A stretch of 64,000 bases of DNA from contig CAVZHA010000002.1 in NCBI GenBank assembly GCA_963774945.1, positions 310,001 through 374,000 on the forward strand, written 5' to 3'. This document shows positions 1-9,576 of the stretch, in pieces. The notes beneath the pieces are model-generated. The model made no database searches, had not been told where the DNA came from, and saw only the letters and a list, made by a program, of their open reading frames with translations. The stretch's first letter is position 1. Each line of letters starts with the position of its first letter. The position numbers and the translations under genes were made by a program. The DNA comes from Trebonia sp963774945. GTDB taxonomy: Bacteria > Actinomycetota > Actinomycetes > Streptosporangiales > Streptosporangiaceae.

Positions 1-2558
1 GCCAGGGCCGCGCCCGCGCCGATCGCCGCGGCGACCAGCACGCCGCAGATCACTACGATGATCCACCACCGTGATCCCCGGCGGCGTTGCCCGGCCCTGC
101 CGGCCGGGCCGGCGGGTACTGCGCGGCGAGATCGGGGTACTGCTTGGACGGTCCCGCGTACTGGCCGCCAGCGCCGGCCACGGCCGTGCCACCCGGGTAG
201 CCGGGCGCGGCCGCGCTACCCGGGTAAGCGCCGTACTGCGGGGTCGCTCCCTCGGGCTTCGCCGCGGCCGGCCACTGCCCGCCCGCCGATGCCGCCCCCG
301 GCGGGGCCGGCCAGTACGAGGGCACGCCGGACGCGGGGACCGAGGGCTGCCCGGCCCCGCGGGCCGCTGGCGGCGTCCGCTGGGCGGCGCCGGGCTGATC
401 AAGCCGGGCGGCCGAGAACGTCGGTGCGGCCGGCCGCTCCCCGGGCTTGGCGGCGGTGAACGTCGGAGCCGGCTTCGGCTTCGGCTGCTGCCGGAATGCG
501 GTCGGGCTGGGATCGGTCGCGGCGCCGTCGGCGCCGCCGTGGGCCGCGCTCGCCGCCACCCGTTCGGACGCGCGGACGGTGACATCCGCCGCAGGCCCGT
601 CGGCGTCCTCCGCGTCGGCGGGCGCCTGCGACGCCTCGACGGCGGATACCGCGTCGACGGCGGACACGGGCTCGTCAGCCGACACGGGCTCGTCAGCCGA
701 GAGGGGCTCGTCCGCAGGCGCTAGCTCGTCCGCGGGCACGGGCTTGTCGGCGGGCACGGGCTTGTCGGCGGGCACGGGCTTGTCGGCGGGCACGGGCTCA
801 TCGGCGGGCACGGGCTCATCGGCGGGCGCCGACTCGTCGGCAGCCTCGGCCGCCGCGTTCGTGGCCGGGTCAGCGTCGCCGTCCGCAGCTACTTCAGCGT
901 CGCCGTCGGCTTTGGCCTCCGTCTTCGCTGCTGCGTCCGCCTTCGCGGCTGCGTCTGCCTTCGCCCCTGCGCTCGCCTTCGCGGCTGCGTCTGCCTTCGG
1001 CGCTGCGTCTGCTTTCGCGGCTGCGTCTGCCTTCGGCGCTGCGTCTGCTTTCGCGGCTGCGCCAGCTTTCGGCGCCGCGCTTGTCTCCGCGTCGGCCGCC
1101 GGCGTCGGCGTCGCCTCCTCGGCGGCGTCTGCGCTCGCTCTGGCGTCCGCGTTCCCACCAGCGGCTTTCCCGTCGGCGGCTCCGGCATTGGCGGCCTCTA
1201 CCGTTGCGGCCTCCGCCTTGACGGCAGCCTCCGGTCCGCCAGCCGCGGGCGTCTTTGCCTTCGGCCCCTGCGCCTTCGGACTCGGTTCGGCCGCCTGGTC
1301 CGACGCCGGTTTCGGTTTGGGTTCAGCGTCCGGTTTCGCCTCGGCCGAGGGCGACGCCTTAGCCGAAGGCGACGCCTCGGCGGCCGGGGTCGACCCGGGC
1401 GAAGTCGGCGTCTGGGCTTCGACCGGCCGCCGGCTGGGCCGCCGGGCGATGGCCGGCGCACTGTCTTCCGGCGTGGTTGCCGCGACGGCGGGCGCCGGCG
1501 GGGCGGGGCGCCGGCGGTGCGATCGCGGCCGGGGCGGCCGCCGCGGCCAGCTCGCGAGCCGACTCCGGCCTGCCCCGACCCGAGGACCTGGACGCGGGCG
1601 CGTCGGCGTCCCGCTTCACCCGTGCGGACGCGATGGCGCCGGCCGACGGCAGAGCCTGCGACTGCACCGTGGGCGGGTGCGGGGTCGCGGGCGGTTCGGG
1701 TTCGGCGGCGGAAAGCAGCGGCAGCACGTAGGCGAACATCCGGGCCGCGGCCGGCGCGGCGGGCCGGGTCGCCGGGTCCCGGCGCATCAGCGCCCCGATC
1801 ACGGGGGCGAGCCGCCCGGCGTGCGCGGCCACCGGCGCGTCCTCGTTGATGATGGCGGACATCGTGGTGATGGCGCCGCCGCGCTGCTCGTACGGGCCGC
1901 GCCCCTCGACCGCCGCGAACAGCGTCGCCCCGAGCGACCAGAGGTCGGACGCGGGCGTGGCGTCGCCGCCGCGGATCCGCTCGGGCGCGGTGAAACCGGG
2001 GGAGCCCATCACCATCCCGGTCTGGGTCAGCCGGGGATCGCCCTCGAACTGCGCGATGCCGAAGTCGGTCAGCACCGCGCGCTCGTCCCAGCCGGTGCCG
2101 GTCCGGTCGGTCGCGATCAGCACGTTGCTCGGCTTCACGTCCCGGTGCAGGACCCCGGCGATATGCGCGGCGGCGAGCGCGGACAGCAGCTGCTGGCCGA
2201 TCCGGGCGACCCGCAGCGCCGGCAGCCGCCCCTCCACGGTCAGCACCTGGTCGAGCGACCGGGACGGCACGAGCTCCATGACGATCCAGGGCCTGCCGTC
2301 TTCCTCGGCCACGTCGTAGACGGCGACGAGGCCGCGATGAGACAACCGGGCGGCGGTCCGCGCCTCGCGCAGCGTTCGCTGATAGGCGTTCCGCCGCTCT
2401 TCCTCGCCGAGCAGGGAGGAGATCACGACCTCCTTGACGGCGACATCGCGGTCGAGGATCTGGTCGCGAGCACGCCACACGACACCCATGGCACCACGGC
2501 CGATGGGGTGCTGGAGGTTGTAACGCCCGGCGATGACCCGCCCTGTCATAGGGGGCAT
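1..2558 (-). CDS. Transmembrane Ser/Thr protein kinase (PknB type), 3' end outside window
   Basis: A membrane-anchored eukaryotic-type kinase that phosphorylates Ser/Thr on cytosolic targets. The kinase domain fills about residues 8-270: glycine loop GRGAMGVVW, catalytic lysine in VAVKEV, HRDVKPSN catalytic loop and DFGIA. It is followed by some 550 residues of low complexity: an Ala/Lys stretch built from KADAAAKADAAP-like units (about 930-1080), PADKPV repeats (about 715-830) and a Pro/Gly/Tyr-rich part. Near position 80 a frame change leads into WWIIVVICGVLVAAAIGAG, a clear transmembrane helix, so an extracytoplasmic sensor probably lies beyond the window. Frame breaks occur near 1450, 1190, 850 and 80 and are probably sequencing errors. 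The gene begins 20 bp after the fumarase stop on the same strand but has its own leaderless-type -10 (2566-2571). Confidence 0.85.
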
Positions 2559-2565
2559 AGACCGG

Positions 2566-2571
2566 ACGATA
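2566..2571 (-). promoter_or_regulatory. -10 hexamer of a probable leaderless kinase transcript
   Basis: On the minus strand TATCGT lies 7 nt before the ATG at 2558, the spacing at which transcription would start on the start codon. No Shine-Dalgarno sequence is seen in front of that ATG. Confidence 0.45.
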
Positions 2572-2578
2572 TCAGCGA

Positions 2579-4226
2579 TTAGGGGTGGCTGCCGATGGAC
2601 AGCAGCGGACCGGCCGCTTCGGCGAAGAAATCGTTCCCCTTGTCATCGACGATGATGAAGGCGGGGAAGTCCCTGACCTCGATCTTCCATACCGCCTCCA
2701 TCCCAAGCTCCGGGTATTCAAGCACCTCGACCTTGGTGATGCAGTCCTGCGCGAGTCGCGCCGCCGCGCCGCCGATCGAGCCGAGGTAGAACCCGCCGTG
2801 GCGCTTGCACGCCTCGGTTACGGCTGCGGACCGGTTGCCCTTCGCCAGCATGACGAGCGACCCGCCCGCCGCCTGGAACCGCTCCACGTAGGAGTCCATC
2901 CGGCCCGCCGTCGTCGGCCCGAACGAGCCCGACGCGTACCCGGCCGGGGTCTTGGCCGGGCCCGCGTAGTAAACCGGGTGGTCGCGCAGGTACGACGGCA
3001 TCGGCTCGCCCGCGTCGAGCCGCTCGGCGATCTTCGCGTGGGCGATGTCGCGCGCGACGACCATGGTCCCGGTCAGCGAAAGCCGCGTCTTGACCGGGTA
3101 CCGGGCGAGTTCGGCCCGAATCTCCGCCATCGGCCGGGTGAGGTCGATCGACACGACCTCGGTGGCGTCCGAGGCGACCGACGCCGGGTCAGGCAGGTAC
3201 TGCGCCGGGTCGGTCTCCAGCGCCTCGAGGAAGACGCCCTCGGCGGTGATCTTGCCGACCGCCTGCCGGTCGGCCGAGCAGGAGACCGCGATCGCGACCG
3301 GGCAGGACGCCCCGTGCCGGGGCAGCCTGATCACCCGCACGTCGTGGCAGAAGTACTTGCCGCCGAACTGCGCCCCGATCCCGATCTTCCTGGTGATGTC
3401 GAGCACGGTCTGCTCGAGCTCAGCGTCGCGGAAGCCGTTACCGAGCCATCGAGCCCTCGGTCGGCAGCGTGTCCAGGTACCGCGCCGACGCGTACTTGGC
3501 CGTCTTGAGCGCGTACTCCGCGCTGGTCCCGCCGACGACGATGGCCAGGTGGTAGGGCGGGCAGGCCGACGTCCCGATGGCGCGGATCTTCTCCTCGAGG
3601 AACGAGGCCATCCGCGTCGGGTTCAGCACCGCCTTGGTCTCCTGGTACAGGTACGACTTGTTGGCCGAGCCGCCGCCCTTGGCCATGAACAGGAACTTGT
3701 AGGCGTCCCCGTCGGTCGCGTACAGCTCGATCTGCGCGGGCAGGTTGGACCCGGTGTTCTTCTCGTCCCACATGGTCAGCGGCGCCATCTGGGAGTAGCG
3801 CAGGTTCAGCTGGGTGTACGCGTCGTAGACGCCGCGGGCGAGGTGCTCCTCATCCCGCCCGTCGGTGAGCACCTGCTGGCCGCGCTTGCCCATCACGATC
3901 GCGGTGCCGGTGTCCTGGCACATCGGCAGCACCCCGCCGGCCGCGATGTTCGCGTTCTGCAGCAGGTCGCGAGCCACGTAGCGGTCGTTCGGCGACGCCT
4001 CGGGGTCATCCAGGATGGCCCGCAGCTGCCGCAGGTGCGAGGGGCGCAGCAGGTGGGCGATGTCCCTGAACGCGGTCCGGCTGAGCAGGGTGAGCGCCTC
4101 AGGGTCAACTTCAAGGAAGTCTCTTCCGAACGCACCCTTGGCTACAGCTCCACCGTCGGCGATCTTCCGGTAGGTGGTGTCGTCGTGCCCGAGCGGGAGC
4201 AGATCGGTGAAGGAAAACTCGGCCAT
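2579..4226 (-). CDS. fum: Class I fumarate hydratase (iron-sulfur)
   Basis: Interconverts fumarate and malate in the TCA cycle; class I enzymes carry an oxygen-sensitive 4Fe-4S cluster. The N-terminal half contains MCQDTG, the family motif with a cluster cysteine, and the C-terminal half contains GASCPVAIAVSCSADR. Total length is about 549 residues, as expected for the single-chain form. One frame break near 3445 splits the gene; dropping one base joins LPTEGSMA to NGFRDAELEQ. The ATG at 4226 begins MAEFSFTDLLPLG. It lies upstream of the kinase on the same strand. In other actinobacteria this fumarase sits next to glpX; here glpX is 7.7 kb away. Confidence 0.93.
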
Positions 4227-4520
4227 GGCCCAAGCTTAGGACCGTCCGGCGACCCTGGGCGGCGTGACGTTGGTCGCGTCCGCGACCCGGGCTGAACTCG
4301 CCGGCGTGTCCTTAACTTCCCGACTTGTTTGGGTATCCGCAACCTTGTATGGTGACGGTGTGCGGCGGCGCTGCGACCACGCGGTCCCCCCGTCCGCGAT
4401 TGGAAATGCTCGCCACGCAGTGCCCCCGTCTGCGGCGGCTGAGCGGCCGCGCCGCCGCATTAAACGTTGGGATCCCTGTGGTCGGTGGGCTTCGCCCACC
4501 TTCCCAGGTCTCATAGTCAC

Positions 4521-4590
4521 CCGGGGGCCAGCCCTCTCGCATGGGGGGCTCCCGCCCCCCATCCCACTGGCCCCCGTACCCCCCGCTGCG
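4521..4590 (+). repeat. Dispersed intergenic element, copy 1
   Basis: About 70 bp that match, in opposite orientation, the sequence at 11851-11925. Its core is a hairpin with arms ATGGGGGG (4541-4548) and CCCCCCAT (4555-4562) around the loop CTCCCG. Flanks shared by both copies are CCGGGGG, then CAGCCCT, on the left and CCCCCGTACCCCCCGC on the right. Confidence 0.65.
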
Positions 4591-4724
4591 GGCTTCGCCC
4601 GCAAACCGTGGCGTGGATTCTCTTAATCCCTTACGACTCCGGGGACGCCAGGCCTCTCTCGGACCCCCACCTCCCCCCGTCGCACCACCTGCATCGCCCC
4701 CGCCTCCGGCGCACGCCCAACACC

Positions 4725-4788
4725 GTCGCTCCCACCTCCGGTCGCTCCCACCTCCGGTCGCTCCCACCTCCGGTCGCTCCCACCTCCC
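4725..4788 (+). repeat. 16-bp tandem repeat, four copies
   Basis: The unit GTCGCTCCCACCTCCG is repeated head to tail at 4725, 4741, 4757 and 4773; only the last base of the fourth copy differs. It is non-coding. Confidence 0.85.
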
Positions 4789-5043
4789 CCCGCACGACCA
4801 CGTCCGCCGTGCGCTCACGCCTGCTGCGTCTCCTGCAGCCCCGACGTCTTCCGCGCCCAGACGTCGCCGTGCACCCGTACGTCTCCCAGACTCCAATGGC
4901 GTAGCGCTCCTACTTCCCCCGTGCCCCTTAGGTCCACTGCGCCACTCACACCCCTAGTACTCTCACGTCCGCCGGTCCCGCCCTTACCGTCAGCGGGCCT
5001 TGACGGGGGATGGGCGCTGCGGGCTTGGCCGCGACGTTATAGC

Positions 5044-5160
5044 CCTGGGGGCCACGGGCCCGCTCTATCGGGTCCTGGGGGCCACAGGGCTATATCCGTT
5101 TTGGCCCTGGGGGCCACAGGGCTGCTTCCGTTTTGGCCCTGGGGGCCACGGGGCCAGTAC
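5044..5160 (+). repeat. Four spaced copies of CCTGGGGGCCAC
   Basis: The 12-mer starts at 5044, 5074, 5106 and 5138, giving periods of 30, 32 and 32 bp. Copies 2 and 3 extend to ACAGGGCT and are followed by CCGTTTTGG. CCCTG and CAGGG around the centre make each unit partly self-complementary. There are too few copies and no leader or cas genes, so it is not a CRISPR. Confidence 0.75.
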
Positions 5161-5244
5161 TTGGCGCAGCCGGTGGCGGTGGACAGGTTGACGGGCAGCG
5201 ATCCTTCGCGATAACCCCACCCGCCCGCTCTCGGGCTAGGTTTG

Positions 5245-5270
5245 CTACTATGTACGTACGTAGATAGTAG
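5245..5270 (+). promoter_or_regulatory. 26-bp near-perfect palindrome, probable operator
   Basis: The left half CTACTATGTACGT and right half ACGTAGATAGTAG are complementary at all but one symmetric pair (G opposite G). It is AT-rich in a very GC-rich surrounding and ends about 15 bp before the start codon at 5286, so a dimeric repressor bound here would block the gene. The regulator is unknown. Confidence 0.55.
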
Positions 5271-5285
5271 ATCTTGGGGGTGCCG

Positions 5286-6078
5286 GTGTCGGGATCTGGT
5301 TCGCGGGAGAACAGGCGTCGGGCGATTGAGGAAGCCAGGCGGGCAGAGGCCCGGCGCAAGCGCCGGCTGCGGCTGGGCCTGGCGGCGGGCGCGATCGTGG
5401 TGGTGGCAGGCGTCGGGATCGGGATCGGGGTTGCGGTCTCCGGCGGCAACGGCGGCAACGGGGACGGCGGCACTGGGGTCGTCGGTAACGCGGCCGACTA
5501 CCTCCCGCTGTCCACGCTCGGAACGCTCACGGCGGCGCCCGCGGCGGGGGTGCTCGGGCCGGAGAACGTGCCGATTCCGAGCGCCCCGGTGCTCGCGGGG
5601 ACGTCGGCCGCGACGACCGGGCAGACCATCGACGGGATCAGCTGCCAGACCAGCGAGCAGACGGTTTTCCACATCCACACGCACCTGACGATCTTCGTGA
5701 ACGGGGAGCAGCGCCAGGTCCCGGCAGCGATCGGCATCCCCGGCGCGGTCGCCCAGCAGACCAACGCCGGCCCGTTCATCGACTCTGGCACCTGCTTCTA
5801 CTGGCTGCACACGCACGCGGCCGACGGCATCATCCACATCGAGTCGCCGGTGCGAGCGCACCTACACGCTCGGCGAGTTCTTCGACGAGTGGGGGCAGCC
5901 CCTCGGCCCCGACCAGGTAGGCCCGGCCAAGGGCAAGGTCACCGCGATCGTCAACGGAAAGGTCTTCAAGGGCAACCCGCGCGACGTGCCGCTCGGCTCC
6001 CACGAGAACCTCCAGCTCGACGTCGGCACTCCGCTGGTCGCTCCGGAGACGATCAACTGGTCCAACACCGGCCTGTGA
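5286..6078 (+). CDS. Membrane-anchored protein of unknown function with HIHTH and HTHAADG motifs
   Basis: About 263 residues. A charged N-terminus (RENRRRAIEEARRAEARRKR) precedes one transmembrane helix, LAAGAIVVVAGVGIGIG, so the rest is probably outside the cell. The outer domain has HIHTHLTIFVNG and, after a cysteine, CFYWLHTHAADGIIHIESP; the clustered histidines suggest metal binding. I know this as an unnamed actinobacterial family without assigned function. A frame break near 5853 (after HIESP) is repaired by one base, giving TYTLGEFFDEWGQPLGPD and the end NWSNTGL. A TTG at 5274 or GTG at 5280 in the same frame are alternative starts. The palindrome at 5245-5270 suggests repression. Confidence 0.7.
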
Positions 6079-6125
6079 CCCGCTCGCGGGTTTGCGGGCG
6101 CCGACGGGCGGAAAGCCTGCGAAGC

Positions 6126-6953
6126 GTGACTGTTGCTTTCGTGCTCGGCGGCGGGGGGCTGCTCGGGGCGCATGAGGTTGGAATGCTGCGCGCGCTGGCC
6201 GAGGCAGGGGTGCGGCCCGACATGGTCGTCGGCACGTCGATCGGGGCTGTGAACGGCGCGTTCGTGGCGGCCGACCCGGACGGGGCGGCGGGCGGCTCGA
6301 GTGAGCTGTGGCAGGGGGAGTCCCTGCGGGTGGTGTTCAGCGAGACGGTGCTCGGGCGGGCCGTACGCCTGGTGCGGTCGGGCACTCACCTGCACGCGAT
6401 CGAGCCGTTGCGGAAGATGCTGGCGGAGACGCTCCCGGTCGATGACTTCGCCGACCTGAAGGTGCCCTTCCACTGCGTCGCCGCCAGCATCGAGGACGCG
6501 ACCGCGCACTGGTTCGCGGCGGGGCCGCTGGTGCCGGCCGTCATGGCGTCGTGCGCGGTGCCGGGGCTGCTGCCTCCGGTTGAAATCGACGGGCGGCACT
6601 ATTTCGACGGCGGGCTCGTCCACTCGATCCCGGTCGGCCGGGCGATCGCGCTCGGCGCCAGCACCGTTTACGTGCTGCACGTGGGACGGATCGAGAGCCA
6701 GCTGCCGGTGCCGACGCGGCCGTGGGAGGTCGGCCTGGTCGCGTTCGAGATCGCGCGCAGGCACCGGTTCCACGAGGAGATGGCGGCGATTCCGCCGGGC
6801 GTCCGCGTGCACGTGCTGCCGTCGGGCGGCGACCAGGTCCAGCCTGGACTGGGCCAGTTCCGTTACCGAAGCAGAATTAAGGTAAGTAACAGCATCGACC
6901 GCTCGTACGCGGCGTCAGCGAGCTACCTCGCCCAGCAGGGCGCCCGTCGCTGA
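6126..6953 (+). CDS. Patatin-like phospholipase
   Basis: Predicted serine lipid acyl hydrolase of the RssA/NTE group, 275 residues. It has the oxyanion loop GGGGLLGAHE at residues 8-17, nucleophile elbow GTSIGA near residue 37 and the Asp of the Ser-Asp dyad in FDGGLVHSIP. No signal peptide is seen, so it acts in the cytosol or at the inner face of the membrane. It starts with GTG 48 bp after the previous gene, and its frame is open back through that gene only because of the frameshift there. An acyltransferase follows 20 bp downstream, which suggests a deacylation/reacylation pair on membrane lipids; the specific substrate is not shown by sequence. Confidence 0.85.
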   Translation: MTVAFVLGGGGLLGAHEVGMLRALAEAGVRPDMVVGTSIGAVNGAFVAADPDGAAGGSSELWQGESLRVVFSETVLGRAVRLVRSGTHLHAIEPLRKMLAETLPVDDFADLKVPFHCVAASIEDATAHWFAAGPLVPAVMASCAVPGLLPPVEIDGRHYFDGGLVHSIPVGRAIALGASTVYVLHVGRIESQLPVPTRPWEVGLVAFEIARRHRFHEEMAAIPPGVRVHVLPSGGDQVQPGLGQFRYRSRIKVSNSIDRSYAASASYLAQQGARR

Positions 6954-6973
6954 CCCACCCCCAGGAGACGCCG

Positions 6974-8067
6974 ATGCTTCCGCCGACGCTGGTACGCCGT
7001 TTTGCGCTGGTGCCGCTCGTCGTCGTGATCGCGGCCTGCCTGATCGCCCTGACCCCGCTGGTGGCCCTTGCAAGCTTGGCCTCGGCGCTGGTCAGACGGT
7101 GGACAGGACACGGGCACCGGTCCCGGCCGCTGCGGGTGGCGTGGCTGGCGCTCACCTGGTCGGTCGGTGAGATGGCGGCGCTCACCGTGCTGCTCTGCCT
7201 GTGGATCGTGAGCGGGTTCGGCGGGCGGCTTGACACCGAGCCCTACCGGACTCGCCACTACGCGGTGATGGAGCGGTTCCTCAACCAGATCTACCGGGCG
7301 GCCGAGCGCGCCTGCGGGCTCCGGGTCGAGGTGGCCGGGCCGCCCGACGAGGCCCTGACCGACGACCGGCCGGTCATCGTGCTGAGTCGGCACGCCGGCC
7401 CCGGCGACTCGCTGCTCGTCGTCCACCACCTGCTCACGGTCTGCGGCCGGCGTCCCCGGGTGGTCATGAAGGCAACCCTCCAGCTGGACCCGAGCTTGGA
7501 CGTCGTGGCCAACCGGGTGCCCAACGCGTTTCTGCACCACCGCTCGCCTGCCCCAGCGGGCAGCTACGCCACTGGCGGCAGGCCCCAGGCCGAGCAGATC
7601 AGGCAGGTCAGACGGTTGGCGGCCGGCCTCAGCGGGCGCGACGCGCTGCTGCTGTTCCCCGAGGGCGGGAACTGGACTCCGCAGCGCTGGCGTCGGAGTA
7701 TCGACGCGCTATGCGGCGGGGAGGTCACGCCGATCTGGCCGAACGGGCGGCGGCGATGCCCAACCTGCTCCCGCCCCGAGCCGGCGGGGCCTTCGCCGCC
7801 ATCGGCGCCTGCCCGTCCGCCGACGTGATCTTCGTGGCCCACACCGGGCTGGACAAGCTGGTCAGCGTCCGCGACGTGTGGCAGAGCCTGCGGACCGACG
7901 TGACCGTGCGCGCCCGCTGGTGGCTTGTCCCGGCCGCCGAGCGTGCCCCGCGGCGGCCGATCACGAGACCCAGGTCGACTGGCTCTTTGACTGGTGGGAG
8001 CGGCTTGACGCGTGGATCACCGAGGAGTCGGGCGAGCGTGCCGACGATCGGGCAGCGCTCAGCGTAG
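6974..8067 (+). CDS. PlsC-like 1-acylglycerol-phosphate acyltransferase
   Basis: Integral membrane acyltransferase of about 360 residues. Two hydrophobic segments (residues about 8-40 and 60-85) precede the catalytic domain. The family HX4D motif appears as SRHAGPGD, and the later FPEGGNW corresponds to the conserved EGT-like block. Frame breaks near 7712 and 7950, and probably one near the end, disrupt the C-terminus; the joined end contains HETQVDWLFDWWERLDAWI. The tail meets the oppositely oriented transglutaminase gene. It lies 20 bp after the patatin gene, so co-transcription is likely. Confidence 0.8.
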
Positions 8068-8874
8068 CTCCTCGGCCTGGACGGTCATGGACTCGAGCAA
8101 CGGGCCGCCGAAGGTGGTCGCCACCGCGACGTCGGTGGCGTCCCGGCCGCGGCCGATCACCACCCGGCCCTTGCGGCGGGCGTTGTTGCGCGGGTCAAAG
8201 GTCCACCAGCGATCGCCGAGCCACACCTCCATCCAGGCCGCGAAGTCCATCGGCGCCGGGTCGGCCGGGACGTCCAGGTCGGGCAGGTAGCCGAACGTGT
8301 AGCGGGCCGGGATGTTCAGCGCCCGGCAGAACGAGATCGCCAGGTGGGTGAAGTCCCGGCACACCCCGTACCGCGAGTTGTTGACGTCCACCGCCGTCGA
8401 CGTGGCGGTCGAGCTGCCGTACTGGAACGTCAGGTGCCCGTTGACGTGATCGCAGATCGCCTGGACCCGCCGGTAGCCGGGCGCGAGCCCGCCGAAGCGC
8501 TGCCACGCCTCGGCCGCCAGCAGGTCGGGCAGGCAGTACCGGCTCGGCAGGGTGTAGATCAGCGTGTGATCGGGCAGCTCATTCGTCGGGACCTCGGGCG
8601 CGTCGGGATCGGCGTCCTCGGTCGCATCGGGCACATCCGCCACCGCCGAGAATCCGAACTGCGACCGGCCGGCGGGCAGCACGGTGCGCGCGCAGTCGTT
8701 GCCGTAGATGTCGGCGTACCCGTGCACCTCGGCGGGCGGATCGCTGAGCCACCGATCGCCCTCGGTGCTGACCGCGCGCGAGATCGCCGGGCGCACCATG
8801 AATACGGTCGGGGTCGGGATCTCCGCCACGTACGTGAACATGCATCCGATGCTGAGGCGCCGTCGAGCCGTCAT
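8059..8874 (-). CDS. Transglutaminase-like superfamily protein
   Basis: About 271 residues of the bacterial transglutaminase/protease-like fold (COG1305). The catalytic cysteine is in YGVCRDFTHLAISFCRALN, and the Asp region reads WWTFDPRN. The residue between them that is usually His, in a D-F-H-A-W context, is Ala here (MDFAAWMEVWL), which would remove one member of the Cys-His-Asp triad. The N-terminal half is a beta-rich domain. The ATG at 8874 overlaps the 3' end of the marR gene by 4 bp on the same strand, so the two are probably one transcript. Substrate unknown. Confidence 0.8.
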   Translation of the reverse strand: MTARRRLSIGCMFTYVAEIPTPTVFMVRPAISRAVSTEGDRWLSDPPAEVHGYADIYGNDCARTVLPAGRSQFGFSAVADVPDATEDADPDAPEVPTNELPDHTLIYTLPSRYCLPDLLAAEAWQRFGGLAPGYRRVQAICDHVNGHLTFQYGSSTATSTAVDVNNSRYGVCRDFTHLAISFCRALNIPARYTFGYLPDLDVPADPAPMDFAAWMEVWLGDRWWTFDPRNNARRKGRVVIGRGRDATDVAVATTFGGPLLESMTVQAEELR

Positions 8875-9400
8875 CTGCCTATCGTCCTCGCGCCGTGTTT
8901 CGGCGAGATTAAGAGCTCCCCCATCTGCTCGGCCAGTCGGCTGAGCGCGGGCACGGCCGCGCGGATCGCGTTCCGGTCGGCCGACGACAGCCGGTCGAGC
9001 GCGCGCCCCGCGAGCTCGGCCCGCATGTCCCGCCACTGCTCGACTCGTGCGGCCCCCGCCTGGGTCACGGTGAGGCGGATCGAGCGCCCGTCTGCCTCGG
9101 TGCGGCCGCGGTTGATCAGGCCGGCCGCCGCGAGCTGGCTGACCATCGTGCTGACGCTGTTGGGGGCCAGGCGCAGCTCCTGCGGCGGCCTCGGCGACGC
9201 CGATGCCGGGCCGTCGGGCGGCCAGCCTGAGCAGCTCGGAGCGGGCCGGGGGGAGCGCACCCGACGTGGCCGAACCGCGGACCGCGCGGCGCGCCACCCG
9301 GCGCACCGCGCCGATGGCGGCGAGCAGCTCGGCCGCCTCGGCCTTGGCCGCTTCCGCGTGCGGCCAGCGCCGCGTTGTCGGCCGCATGTGTATCGTTCAC
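8871..9400 (-). CDS. MarR-family transcriptional regulator
   Basis: Winged-helix DNA-binding protein of about 175 residues. The recognition region reads LRLAPNSVSTMVSQLAAAGLI, with the wing RTEADGRSIRLTVTQAG. The gene has frame breaks near 9190 and 9365. The upstream GTG at 9400 (VNDTHAADNAALAA) is preferred because a TATAGT hexamer lies 7 nt before it; ATG at 9387 is an alternative. It is cotranscribed with the transglutaminase-like gene and divergent from the MFS transporter, a common arrangement for a MarR protein that controls an exporter and itself. Confidence 0.8.
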
Positions 9401-9407
9401 AGAGCTA

Positions 9408-9435
9408 ACTATACGGACCGGATTCTCCCACGCCA
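9408..9435 (-). promoter_or_regulatory. Promoter of the marR gene, leaderless type
   Basis: Minus-strand -10 TATAGT (9408-9413) lies 17 nt from TTGGCG as -35, with 7 nt between the -10 and the GTG start at 9398-9400. No Shine-Dalgarno sequence is present. Confidence 0.5.
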
Positions 9436-9576
9436 AGAGCCCTGCCACATGCATGTTTCGAAATCGCGCGGGTAGCCGGGGCGAGTGTGTGCCCGAAACA
9501 CTTGGGTAACAAAGGCGAAAGGTTGCGTGATGAGTAAGGGGAACAGCTCGGGGCGGGGGATACCGGGGGGTTTCGA

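Larger units (their letters stand above)
4227..5273. other. Repeat-rich non-coding island
   Basis: About 1 kb with open frames on both strands, but none has coding-like composition or a recognisable protein. It holds several hairpins (for example 4484-4500, stem GGTGGGC with a TTC loop), a dispersed element also found near 11.9 kb, a 16-bp tandem repeat, a 30/32-bp repeat and a 26-bp palindrome; the main ones are listed separately. The two flanking genes are divergent, so both promoters must lie here. Confidence 0.6.

Noticed and set aside
4264..4957. Overlapping open frames in the 4.2-5.0 kb island
   Set aside because: They translate tandem repeats and hairpins into Pro/Arg/Ser-rich strings; open only because of high GC.
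5044..5160. CRISPR-like spaced repeats
   Set aside because: Only four short repeats with similar spacers, no leader and no cas genes.
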